Source: Zobellia russellii
GTDB lineage: Bacteria > Bacteroidota > Bacteroidia > Flavobacteriales > Flavobacteriaceae
Assembly (NCBI RefSeq): GCF_018728565.1
Contig: NZ_JACSOI010000001.1
Span: 1,286,760-1,350,759 of the forward strand
Direction: 5' to 3'
DNA: 64,000 nt
A program made the translations under genes and the position numbers. The notes below the pieces were generated by a model that was given only the letters and a program-made list of their open reading frames with translations, was not told the DNA's origin and searched no databases. This document shows positions 19,434 to 26,463 of the stretch, piece after piece (position 1 is the first letter of the stretch; each line of letters opens with the position of its first letter).

Positions 19434-20345
19434 ATGCGAGAAACTGTTAAAAATCAAGAAATTCATTTACCCGTTCTTGAACAAAAAAAGGTAACCCTTG
19501 TACTTAAGAGGGAGGATCGTATTCATCCGTTTATTTCTGGAAATAAATACAGAAAACTCAAATACAATTTAGAGGAGGCAAAATCTCAAGGGCTGAACAC
19601 CCTGCTTACATTTGGAGGGGCATATTCCAATCATATTGCCGCGACGGCCTATGCCGGAAAACTACACGGTCTACAAACCATAGGGGTAATACGTGGGGAA
19701 GAACTGGCTCAAAAATGGCAAGAAAATGCTACTTTAAAACTGGCCAATTCCCATGGTATGCAGTTTAAATTTATTTCTAGGGAAGCTTTTAGGAATAAGA
19801 ATAATGCACAATTCATCAAGGATTTGAAAGAAGAATTGGGCGTTTTTTATCTTTTGCCCGAGGGTGGAACCAATCCTTTGGCCATTAAAGGTTGCGAAGA
19901 AATCTTAACAAATACCGATGCTGGTTTTGATGTAATCTGCTGTGCGGTAGGTACGGGCGGTACTATTGCAGGAATAAGTAATTCTGCTTTTGCGGCTCAA
20001 AAAGTTTTGGGCTTTCCGGCGCTCAAAGGCGATTTTTTACAAGAAGATATTCGTAAATTCGCAGCAAGGGAAAATTGGGAACTTATAACGGACTATCATT
20101 TTGGCGGTTATGCAAAGGTCAATGAACACCTCATACATTTTATAAACGATTTTAAGAGTAAGACCCAAATACCTTTGGATCCGATTTATACGGGCAAGAT
20201 GATGTATGGTATAGTAGATCAGGTTACAAAAGGATATTTTCCCCCTAACACAAAAATTTTAGCAATCCATACAGGAGGGCTCCAAGGTATTGACGGAATG
20301 AACCGTAATTTGCAAAAGAAAAATCTACCATTATTAAGCTTATGA
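19434..20345 (+). CDS. 1-aminocyclopropane-1-carboxylate deaminase / D-cysteine desulfhydrase
   Basis: A 303-residue fold-type II PLP enzyme. The PLP lysine is in GNKYRKLKYNL (near residue 37), followed by LTFGGAYSNHIAATA, a Gly-rich phosphate-binding loop GTGGTIAG near 180, and a C-terminal HTGG. The family contains ACC deaminase and D-cysteine desulfhydrase, which cannot be separated safely here. The next gene starts within its stop codon (ATGA), so the two are translationally coupled. A TAnnTTTA-like element lies at 19420-19427, just 7 bases before the ATG. Confidence 0.88.
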   Translation: MRETVKNQEIHLPVLEQKKVTLVLKREDRIHPFISGNKYRKLKYNLEEAKSQGLNTLLTFGGAYSNHIAATAYAGKLHGLQTIGVIRGEELAQKWQENATLKLANSHGMQFKFISREAFRNKNNAQFIKDLKEELGVFYLLPEGGTNPLAIKGCEEILTNTDAGFDVICCAVGTGGTIAGISNSAFAAQKVLGFPALKGDFLQEDIRKFAARENWELITDYHFGGYAKVNEHLIHFINDFKSKTQIPLDPIYTGKMMYGIVDQVTKGYFPPNTKILAIHTGGLQGIDGMNRNLQKKNLPLLSL

Positions 20346-21196
20346 TACGTAGCGTTATAGCAGTAGCTCTTGTGAGCCTATTTTTTATTGGATGTAAAGC
20401 AAAACGAACGGTAGCCACCCGTAGTGAAACTCCACGGAAGAAAACGGAAGCTGTAGTGGTTAAGAAGGAGAATAAAAAAGCAGATGACGGTCTGTACCCT
20501 ATGCCCGATGATACGGGTGAATTCATTCATTTTAGTATTGAATCACCGGAGGAATATGTTGAGACATTTTCTGAAATAGCCCAAATGGAAATGAAGGCTT
20601 TTGGTATTCCTGCCAGTATTACATTGGCGCAAGGGTTGTTGGAAAGCGGACTGGGAAAAGGGGCTTTGGCCTTAAAGACCAACAATCATTTTGGAATAAA
20701 ATGCCATACCGGTTGGGAGGGCGATTATGATTTTCATGATGATGATGAAAAAGGGGAGTGTTTTAGAAAATATAACCACCCCATGTATTCGTACCGCGAT
20801 CACAGTATATTTTTAAAAGGTCGTTCACGTTATGCATTTTTGTTTGATTATAGTAACGATGATTATAAGAGGTGGGCAAAGGGCTTACGACAGGCCGGTT
20901 ATGCTACGGATAAACATTACCCGCAAAAATTGATATCGCTTATTGAGCGGTATGAATTGTACAAGTATGATACTGAGATTGCCAAACAAGGCTATGGCAA
21001 ACCAAAAGAAAAACCCGTAATAGCGGCGCGTACCCAGAATAAGGTGCACGTGGTCAAGAAGGGAGATACGTTATATTCAATTTCCAGGGCGTATTCTGTT
21101 TCCGTTGATGATTTAAAACGATGGAACTATATGTACGACAACAATCTGGATATTGGTCAAAAGCTTACTGTTAAGACTCAAAATTTCAATAAATAG
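20342..21196 (+). CDS. Glucosaminidase-domain lipoprotein with LysM
   Basis: A 284-residue protein: lipoprotein signal (FFIGC), a short charged linker, a glucosaminidase (FlgJ/Mannosyl-glycoprotein endo-beta-N-acetylglucosaminidase) domain at about 70-215 with AQGLLESGLGKGALALKTNNHFGIKC, and a C-terminal LysM repeat (VKKGDTLYSISRAY, 237-280). The catalytic Glu is in the LLESG motif. It hydrolyses the glycan backbone of peptidoglycan and is held at the wall by LysM. It is sandwiched between the PLP enzyme (4-base overlap) and hemL (no gap). Confidence 0.93.
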   Translation: MIRSVIAVALVSLFFIGCKAKRTVATRSETPRKKTEAVVVKKENKKADDGLYPMPDDTGEFIHFSIESPEEYVETFSEIAQMEMKAFGIPASITLAQGLLESGLGKGALALKTNNHFGIKCHTGWEGDYDFHDDDEKGECFRKYNHPMYSYRDHSIFLKGRSRYAFLFDYSNDDYKRWAKGLRQAGYATDKHYPQKLISLIERYELYKYDTEIAKQGYGKPKEKPVIAARTQNKVHVVKKGDTLYSISRAYSVSVDDLKRWNYMYDNNLDIGQKLTVKTQNFNK

Positions 21197-22477
21197 ATGT
21201 TATATCAAAGAAGTAGCGCCCTATTTGCTGAGGCGCAAAAATATATACCTGGAGGTGTCAATTCTCCAGTACGTGCTTTTAAGGCCGTAGGAGGCGACCC
21301 AATTTTTGTGAAAAAGGCAAAAGGTGCCTATTTGTATGATGAAGATGATAATCGGTTAATTGATTATATCGCTTCATGGGGTCCGTTAATTTTGGGCCAT
21401 GCACATGAACCTGTACTTAATGCGGTAATTGAGAAAGCAAAATTAGGAACCTCCTTCGGAATGCCTACGGAGATTGAGACCCAGTTAGCGCAATTGGCAG
21501 TTTCCATGGTACCCAATATTGATAAAATTAGATTTGTGAACAGCGGTACGGAAGCTTGTATGAGTGCCGTACGTTTGGCCCGAGGGTATACGGGAAAGGA
21601 TAAAATCATCAAATTTGCAGGGTGCTACCATGGCCACTCAGATTCTTTTTTAATACAGGCGGGTAGTGGTGCCGTAACTTTTGGTAGTCCCAACAGCCCT
21701 GGGGTAACCCAAGGTACCGCAAAGGATACGCTTTTGGCCACCTACAATGATATTGAAAGCGTAAAAGCATTGGTTGAGGCCAACAAAGGGGAAATTGCAA
21801 CCATAATTATTGAACCCGTAGCAGGTAACATGGGTTGTATTATTCCTTCGGATGAATTTATAAAGGGACTTCGCCAACTGTGTACCCAAGAAGGTATTTT
21901 ATTGTTGTTCGATGAGGTTATGACCGGTTTTCGTTTGGGCAAAGGTGGCGCTCAGGAAGCACTAGGTATAGATGCTGATATTGTTTGTTTCGGAAAAGTT
22001 ATTGGCGGAGGTTTACCGGTAGGTGCTTTTGCGGCAAGAGCTGAGATTATGTCTCATTTAGCTCCTGAAGGCCCAGTTTACCAAGCAGGAACATTGAGCG
22101 GTAATCCATTGGCAATGGCCGCAGGTCTAGCTATGCTAACGGAACTTAACAATAAACCAGAGGTTTTTGAAAGTCTGGACAAAAAAACCGCTTATCTTCA
22201 TGAAGGTTTGGATTCCGTTTTAAGAACGAAAGATGTTCCTTACCAAATTAACCGATTTGGAAGTATGATATCCGTACATTTTACGGAAGAAGCCGTGGTA
22301 GATTTTAATAGTTCAGCTAAGGGAAACAATGATACCTTTAAAAAGTACTTTCACGGTATGTTGCAAAACGGTGTGTACTTGCCACCAAGTGCTTTTGAAA
22401 GTTACTTTTTGAACGATGCCCTCAGCTATGCAGATATAGATGAGACCGTTGCAGCTTTAAAAAAAGTGAATCTATAG
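21197..22477 (+). CDS. hemL: Glutamate-1-semialdehyde 2,1-aminomutase
   Basis: A 426-residue class III aminotransferase that converts glutamate-1-semialdehyde to 5-aminolevulinate in tetrapyrrole (heme) synthesis. Landmarks are [16 protein letters not shown] at the N terminus, the [16 protein letters not shown] cofactor region, FDEVMTGFR and the PLP lysine in [14 protein letters not shown] (about residue 265). It starts on the base after the glucosaminidase stop. A strong hairpin follows its stop. Confidence 0.97.
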   Translation: MLYQRSSALFAEAQKYIPGGVNSPVRAFKAVGGDPIFVKKAKGAYLYDEDDNRLIDYIASWGPLILGHAHEPVLNAVIEKAKLGTSFGMPTEIETQLAQLAVSMVPNIDKIRFVNSGTEACMSAVRLARGYTGKDKIIKFAGCYHGHSDSFLIQAGSGAVTFGSPNSPGVTQGTAKDTLLATYNDIESVKALVEANKGEIATIIIEPVAGNMGCIIPSDEFIKGLRQLCTQEGILLLFDEVMTGFRLGKGGAQEALGIDADIVCFGKVIGGGLPVGAFAARAEIMSHLAPEGPVYQAGTLSGNPLAMAAGLAMLTELNNKPEVFESLDKKTAYLHEGLDSVLRTKDVPYQINRFGSMISVHFTEEAVVDFNSSAKGNNDTFKKYFHGMLQNGVYLPPSAFESYFLNDALSYADIDETVAALKKVNL

Positions 22478-22484
22478 ATAATTA

Positions 22485-22520
22485 TTACAATGCCGGATTA
22501 TTCAATATCCGGCATTGTAA
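22485..22520. terminator. Bidirectional hairpin terminator between hemL and DUF1059 gene
   Basis: Arms TTACAATGCCGGAT (22485-22498) and ATCCGGCATTGTAA (22507-22520) pair perfectly over 14 bp with an 8-base loop. The right arm lies inside the last codons of the DUF1059 gene. No long T run follows on the plus strand, so it may act partly as an RNA 3' end stabiliser. Confidence 0.7.
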
Positions 22521-22737
22521 CAAATTCTTTTCTTTTGTTTTCGAACCAATCCTGCATACCGTTAGGAGATTTCATAAGATTTTGCATCTCTTCCATTGCT
22601 TTTAGATGGGCCCCATCTTTTTTCTCAAACATTTCCATACCGTGCTTTTTGCTGAGTTCGGCAATTTCTTCAAATGTATTGGCCGAAAACTCCATATCAC
22701 AGGCACCGCCCAATTGTTTACATGTCATCTTTTTCAT
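22498..22737 (-). CDS. DUF1059 small protein
   Basis: A 79-residue protein matching DUF1059: MKKMTCKQLGGACDMEFSA with the typical C-x-LGG-x-C-D start. Family function is unknown. The last six codons (TMPDIE) are also one arm of the transcription terminator shared with hemL, so terminator and coding constraints overlap. Confidence 0.85.
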   Translation of the reverse strand: MKKMTCKQLGGACDMEFSANTFEEIAELSKKHGMEMFEKKDGAHLKAMEEMQNLMKSPNGMQDWFENKRKEFVTMPDIE

Positions 22738-22759
22738 ACTACTTGAATTTTAGAGTCGC

Positions 22760-23269
22760 TTAAAGTTCGTTATTTTGGATGAGTATTTTATGTAAATCCG
22801 GTTGGTCTTTTGCTTCGTGAAAGTAAAGTAATTGCCATTTTTGGGTCATTGCAGCCTGTTTGCTTGTTGCCTTGTCCCATGGTGGGTATACCCTAAAACC
22901 CCGTTTGCCCTCTTTTTTCTGGGTAGAAATAATCCCTTTTTTTATCAGTACTTCTTTCGGTATTACAAATTGCCCCAACAAATCGCCTTTCTGTACATTA
23001 ATAATAAAATAATCAAAAGTATCTTGCTCTTCAAATGGAGAAATAGGGCCATTTTCAATTCGCTTCCAAAAAGTAACGAACTGTCCCATTTTTTTGGGAG
23101 TAATTTTTGAATCTCTACAGATAATGGTATGGTTTTTCAATTGAAATCTACAGGCCTTATACTCTTTACTTTCCTGTTCTAATTCAAAATTTGAGATGTT
23201 CAGGTTGGAAGTTTGGTAAACCGTACTAAAAATACCCTTAAGTTCTTCTGTATTGGTTTTTCTGGACAT
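22760..23269 (-). CDS. MepB-family protein
   Basis: A 169-residue cytoplasmic protein with the MepB pattern: EYKACRFQLKNHTIICRDSKITPKKMGQFV and GFRVYPPWDK. The name comes from the gene downstream of the mepRA multidrug efflux operon of Staphylococcus; there is no efflux gene here and the function is unknown. The DUF1059 gene follows on the same strand after 22 bases, so they may be cotranscribed. Confidence 0.88.
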   Translation of the reverse strand: MSRKTNTEELKGIFSTVYQTSNLNISNFELEQESKEYKACRFQLKNHTIICRDSKITPKKMGQFVTFWKRIENGPISPFEEQDTFDYFIINVQKGDLLGQFVIPKEVLIKKGIISTQKKEGKRGFRVYPPWDKATSKQAAMTQKWQLLYFHEAKDQPDLHKILIQNNEL

Positions 23270-23314
23270 GGCTTAAAAATAGTGAAATCTAAAGTCTCCG
23301 TTTAGGTATAGGGC

Positions 23315-23344
23315 AAAAAAAAGGGCTGCATGTGCGTGCAGCCC
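23315..23344 (-). terminator. Terminator after the Spy-like gene
   Basis: Arms GGGCTGCA (23323-23330) and TGCAGCCC (23337-23344) form an 8-bp stem; on the minus strand it is followed by T8 (23315-23322). It lies 24 bases after the stop of the gene at 23368-23814. Confidence 0.85.
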
Positions 23345-23367
23345 CAACTATATAAATAAACTTCCCC

Positions 23368-23814
23368 CTACTTTCTTGCTTTGCGTCCTTCTCTTCCTTC
23401 TTTGGAATGTCGCTTTCCTTTTTTATGGTTCATTTTTTGCCATTTTTCAAATTGGTCGGTAGAGAGTATCTCTTTCATTTGTGCTTTACGAGCAATCATC
23501 TTATCTAATTTAGCATTTTGCATGGCGTAACGCTCTTCAGATGTTGGTTTTTTACGTTCTCCTTCTTCTCTTTGGGCCTTACGTTCTTCTAGTTTTGCTT
23601 TGCGCTGTTTTGCTTCGTCTAAGTTAATGGCCTTCATTTTTGCTTGTTGGTCCGGGGTTAGGTCCAAGGCCAAGGTCATTTTTTTTGTGTGTAAAGTTGC
23701 TATTTGCTCAGCGGTCAAATCTTTCATTCCATCTCTACCATGATGACCTTTTTCTCTTTGCGCCATTGCGGTCAACCCTACCATACATACTAATGCTATA
23801 AGTATCTTTTTCAT
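23368..23814 (-). CDS. Secreted Spy/CpxP-like helical protein (DUF4890-like)
   Basis: A 148-residue protein with a signal peptide (cut near TAMAQ) and a highly charged helical body: LTAEQIATLHTKKM, LDLTPDQQAKMKAI, EILSTDQFEKWQKM. The LTPxQ and LSTxQ motifs resemble the LTxxQ repeats of Spy/CpxP periplasmic chaperones. The C terminus is very basic (GKRHSKEGREGRKARK). Upstream at 23861-23871 lies a one-base variant of the TGTTAACCTT motif of the 45-56 kb ECF regulon (TGTTAAACCTT), but without a good second box. Confidence 0.8.
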   Translation of the reverse strand: MKKILIALVCMVGLTAMAQREKGHHGRDGMKDLTAEQIATLHTKKMTLALDLTPDQQAKMKAINLDEAKQRKAKLEERKAQREEGERKKPTSEERYAMQNAKLDKMIARKAQMKEILSTDQFEKWQKMNHKKGKRHSKEGREGRKARK

Positions 23815-23924
23815 CTTTTTTAATTTATTGTTTATACACCTTAGAGTGAAAAAGTAGTGGAAGGTTTAACAGTGATATTCCATTTATGTAATAATTAACA
23901 TCTGAGAGGCTGGGGTTTGGATAT

Positions 23925-23956
23925 AAAAAAAGGGCGAAGAAATAATTCTTCGCCCT
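23925..23956 (-). terminator. Terminator after the 51-residue membrane protein gene
   Basis: Arms AGGGCGAAGAA (23931-23941) and TTCTTCGCCCT (23946-23956) form an 11-bp stem with a 4-base loop and a T7 run on the minus strand. It supports a transcribed gene at 23988-24143. Confidence 0.85.
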
Positions 23957-23987
23957 CACATAGTAGGTCGTTCAATGTGTGTGTATT

Positions 23988-24143
23988 TTAATCCAATGTC
24001 TCAGGATTCATAACTTGTTCAATGTCCGCCGAAGCCATTTCTACAGTCTGGGGAGACTGGTCAGAATTGGTTTGATTGTAATATATTACTGAAGCAATTA
24101 CGAATCCGGCTAGGTACAGAGAACTTTTAAGTTTTTGAGACAT
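23988..24143 (-). CDS. 51-residue single-pass membrane protein
   Basis: A short open frame (MSQKLKSSLYLAGFVIAS... to NPETLD, 51 residues) with one N-terminal transmembrane helix (about residues 8-22) and an acidic, Gln-rich tail. It begins with ATG and is followed 31 bases after the stop by a strong terminator, which supports its reality. I do not recognise the family. It lies between the Spy-like gene and the 24.3-25.8 kb operon, on the same strand. Confidence 0.6.
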   Translation of the reverse strand: MSQKLKSSLYLAGFVIASVIYYNQTNSDQSPQTVEMASADIEQVMNPETLD

Positions 24144-24334
24144 GGTATGTATTTTTTGATTCTGATACCAAGTTAAGTAAAAGAAGAAAGCAGTTTTGTA
24201 GGTTGTTGCAAAGTGAGCTCAGGATGTGGTCAACAAGCCCAATTTTGTTGTTTGTAAATTCACTTTAGCGAGGTTTGCTGTATTTCGTCTATGCTTTAAT
24301 GTTTTAAATTGAAACAATTGCTGCCAAGTTTGCG

Positions 24335-24979
24335 CTATCCGTGTAGCGTATCTTTTAAAGTTAACAAGTGAGATATAAAGACAACAGGAACAATGTAAGT
24401 GGGTAGATAGATGTAAGGGAACTGTAAGACTGCTAGATTGGGTTGGTCAAATGCAAGTAACTGTATAGGTAATGGAGACGATAATATGGCCATCAAGACA
24501 ATGGCCGTTAGAAAAAGAAGACCCAAAATATTCCAAGACAAAACAAAAGATTTGGATGGATTCTTTTTCGTGTACAGCATGTAAAAAAGAATGAATGTGG
24601 CCAATATTCCCATTAAAATGTCAAAATTCCACCCTTTAAAAGTCATCAAAAGAGGAACTTTCTTTTGAAGAAACAATTCAAAAAGTATGAGTTCAACAGG
24701 AATACGGACTACATGAACAGCCACGAGAAACTTAGGTTTAATTCTGTTTAAATCAATCGTTCTATAAAACCATATAAAGGCAATTATAGTAGGGATAACA
24801 GCAAAAATGAACCTAGGTGGTTTTTCTTGGGTGTTTTCAAAGTATCCATTATATGAAATTAGACCTATACTAAGTAACCAAAATATGCTAAAAACAAGCA
24901 CCCTTTTATCCTTTCCTGTTCCTTGATAGAAAAGAATTAGGGACAAAAGGGTTGTTGCAATAAATAGAAATGGTAGCAT
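24335..24979 (-). CDS. Multi-pass membrane protein, unknown function
   Basis: A 214-residue protein with about six or seven transmembrane helices. No recognised motif, although HVVRIPVELILFELFL recurs in a Flavobacterial family of unknown membrane proteins. It follows the DUF1569 gene with a gap of 4 bases, making it the third gene of the YCII-DUF1569-membrane operon. Confidence 0.8.
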   Translation of the reverse strand: MLPFLFIATTLLSLILFYQGTGKDKRVLVFSIFWLLSIGLISYNGYFENTQEKPPRFIFAVIPTIIAFIWFYRTIDLNRIKPKFLVAVHVVRIPVELILFELFLQKKVPLLMTFKGWNFDILMGILATFILFYMLYTKKNPSKSFVLSWNILGLLFLTAIVLMAILSSPLPIQLLAFDQPNLAVLQFPYIYLPTYIVPVVFISHLLTLKDTLHG

Positions 24980-24983
24980 AGTG

Positions 24984-25427
24984 CTAGCTTTTAAATTGCC
25001 TTAAATGATGGTCCGTATGTTTGTAAACAAAAACACCAATTTGCTCCTTAGTCATTTTTCCAAAAAATGGATGTACAAAATCAGGGTTTGAAAAGGAGTC
25101 ATATGCTTGAAGCAATTCAATCCATTTTTTACGTTCATTTTCAAAGTTGCCTGTGCCGGTAATTTTAAACTCAGGATGGGTAGGTTGACTTTTCTTCATC
25201 GGTTGCTCGTCTTTTACAATGCCGCGTAATGCCATGCCGCCAAACAGTTTGCCGATGAACAAACGCTTGTAGCTTTTTATTCCATGAAACAACTCTTCGC
25301 TTAATGTACAATGTTTAAGCATTTGGTAAGCGTTCATATTGCCCCATTGCGCCTGATCATGTATTTGCAGGGAATTTATTCTATCAACCAATTCGGCAAC
25401 TGTGTTGTTATCAAAAATTGTTTTCAT
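24984..25427 (-). CDS. DUF1569 (DinB-like) protein
   Basis: A 147-residue helical-bundle protein of the DUF1569 type: WGNMNAYQMLKHCTLSEELF and, near the C terminus, VYKHTDHHLRQF. The three spaced His residues (about 39, 135, 138) fit the metal site of DinB/YfiT-like folds, where such proteins bind metals or thiols. Function is unknown. It starts 13 bases after the YCII gene stop and is probably cotranscribed. Confidence 0.85.
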   Translation of the reverse strand: MKTIFDNNTVAELVDRINSLQIHDQAQWGNMNAYQMLKHCTLSEELFHGIKSYKRLFIGKLFGGMALRGIVKDEQPMKKSQPTHPEFKITGTGNFENERKKWIELLQAYDSFSNPDFVHPFFGKMTKEQIGVFVYKHTDHHLRQFKS

Positions 25428-25440
25428 CTTTTGCCGGGTT

Positions 25441-25791
25441 TTAAGCTTCCATTGGTATTATGCTTCTTACTTCTACGGAACCGCCCATGGAAAGAATAGG
25501 GCATCCTTTTGCTATTTTGGTAGCCTCTTTAAATATGGTGGCTTTAATGACCATGTTACCACTTAGCGTTTCGTTGTCCGCAATGGTAATTCCTGTGCTA
25601 ACGTTTAATTTATTATCGATTAAAACACCCTCAAAGGCCAAGCGGGTAGTGCTTACAAGTTTAGCCTGAGCGGCAATGCCACCAATAAAGGCACCCCACT
25701 TTTTCTGCATTTCGCTTATTTGGTCAGATGTGGGCTGTTGGTCATTTGGTTGCATCCGAAATAGCAACATGAAGTCTTGAAGATTTTCCAT
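25441..25791 (-). CDS. YCII-related domain protein
   Basis: A 116-residue protein with the YCII/DGPF-like dimeric alpha/beta fold: FMLLFRMQPND at the start, then EMQKKWGAFIGGIAAQAKL, and ATKIAKGCPILSMGGSVEVRSI at the C terminus. These are common as partners of ECF sigma factors in other bacteria, though none is adjacent here. First gene of a three-gene operon. Confidence 0.85.
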   Translation of the reverse strand: MENLQDFMLLFRMQPNDQQPTSDQISEMQKKWGAFIGGIAAQAKLVSTTRLAFEGVLIDNKLNVSTGITIADNETLSGNMVIKATIFKEATKIAKGCPILSMGGSVEVRSIIPMEA

Positions 25792-25878
25792 TGTTTCAAA
25801 GTTTTATGGTTCATATATTTCAATGAGGCTAAGCTACCTGCATTTCAAAAAATAAAACTTGTCATAGGGCAAGAAAAC

Positions 25879-26463
25879 CTATTCGCTGGAAATCTCTTTT
25901 CTAATTCGGCTTAAAGAAGTGTCCGTAACACCTAAATATGTGGCAATATGTTTAAGCGAAATGTTCTGAATAATATGTGGTTTTTCCCTTAAGAGCTTCA
26001 GATACCGCTGGGATGCTTGATCGGCGATCATAGCTACGCTTTGTTCTTTTAACGAGAAATAACTGTTAACCAAAGTTGTACGTCCTTGTTCCCTAAAACT
26101 GCGTATGCTATGAAAAAGTTCCTGAAAAGTATCAAAATCTAATTGCCAGCATACGCAATCCGTCAAAGCTTGAATGTTCTCTCTAGTAGGGTTTCTAAGG
26201 AAAAAAGAAGTCCAATCAATAACAATATCGCCAACAGTATAAAAGTTCGTGGAGATGTCTTTGCCTTCGGTATTCACCACATAAGAACGTACAAACCCAC
26301 TTTCAATAAACCAATAGTGGTTTTCGGTTTTCCCTTGTTCTAATATAAAGTCGTTCTTGGAGAAAACCACTTTTTTAAACTTAGGAATAATCGCAGCAAG
26401 TTCTTCATCGGAAAAATCGGAAGGCTTGAATATGTTATTTAGAAAATGTCCTTTGCTTATCAT
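25879..26463 (-). CDS. Crp/Fnr-family regulator coupled to a metalloprotease gene
   Basis: A 194-residue Crp-like regulator: N-terminal cNMP-binding-like fold (FSKNDFILEQGKTENHYWFIESGFVRSY) and a C-terminal helix-turn-helix (LKHIATYLGVTDTSLSRIRKEI). No Fe-S cysteines. Its start codon overlaps the stop of the zinc metalloprotease gene by 4 bases (ATGA), so it is the second gene of that transcript. It shares its fold with the 12057 regulator, but the two are not close duplicates. Confidence 0.9.
   Translation of the reverse strand: MISKGHFLNNIFKPSDFSDEELAAIIPKFKKVVFSKNDFILEQGKTENHYWFIESGFVRSYVVNTEGKDISTNFYTVGDIVIDWTSFFLRNPTRENIQALTDCVCWQLDFDTFQELFHSIRSFREQGRTTLVNSYFSLKEQSVAMIADQASQRYLKLLREKPHIIQNISLKHIATYLGVTDTSLSRIRKEISSE

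Noticed and set aside
23861..23871. TGTTAAACCTT before the Spy-like gene
   Set aside because: One inserted base and no good second box. It may be a degenerate member of the regulon, but the support is weak.
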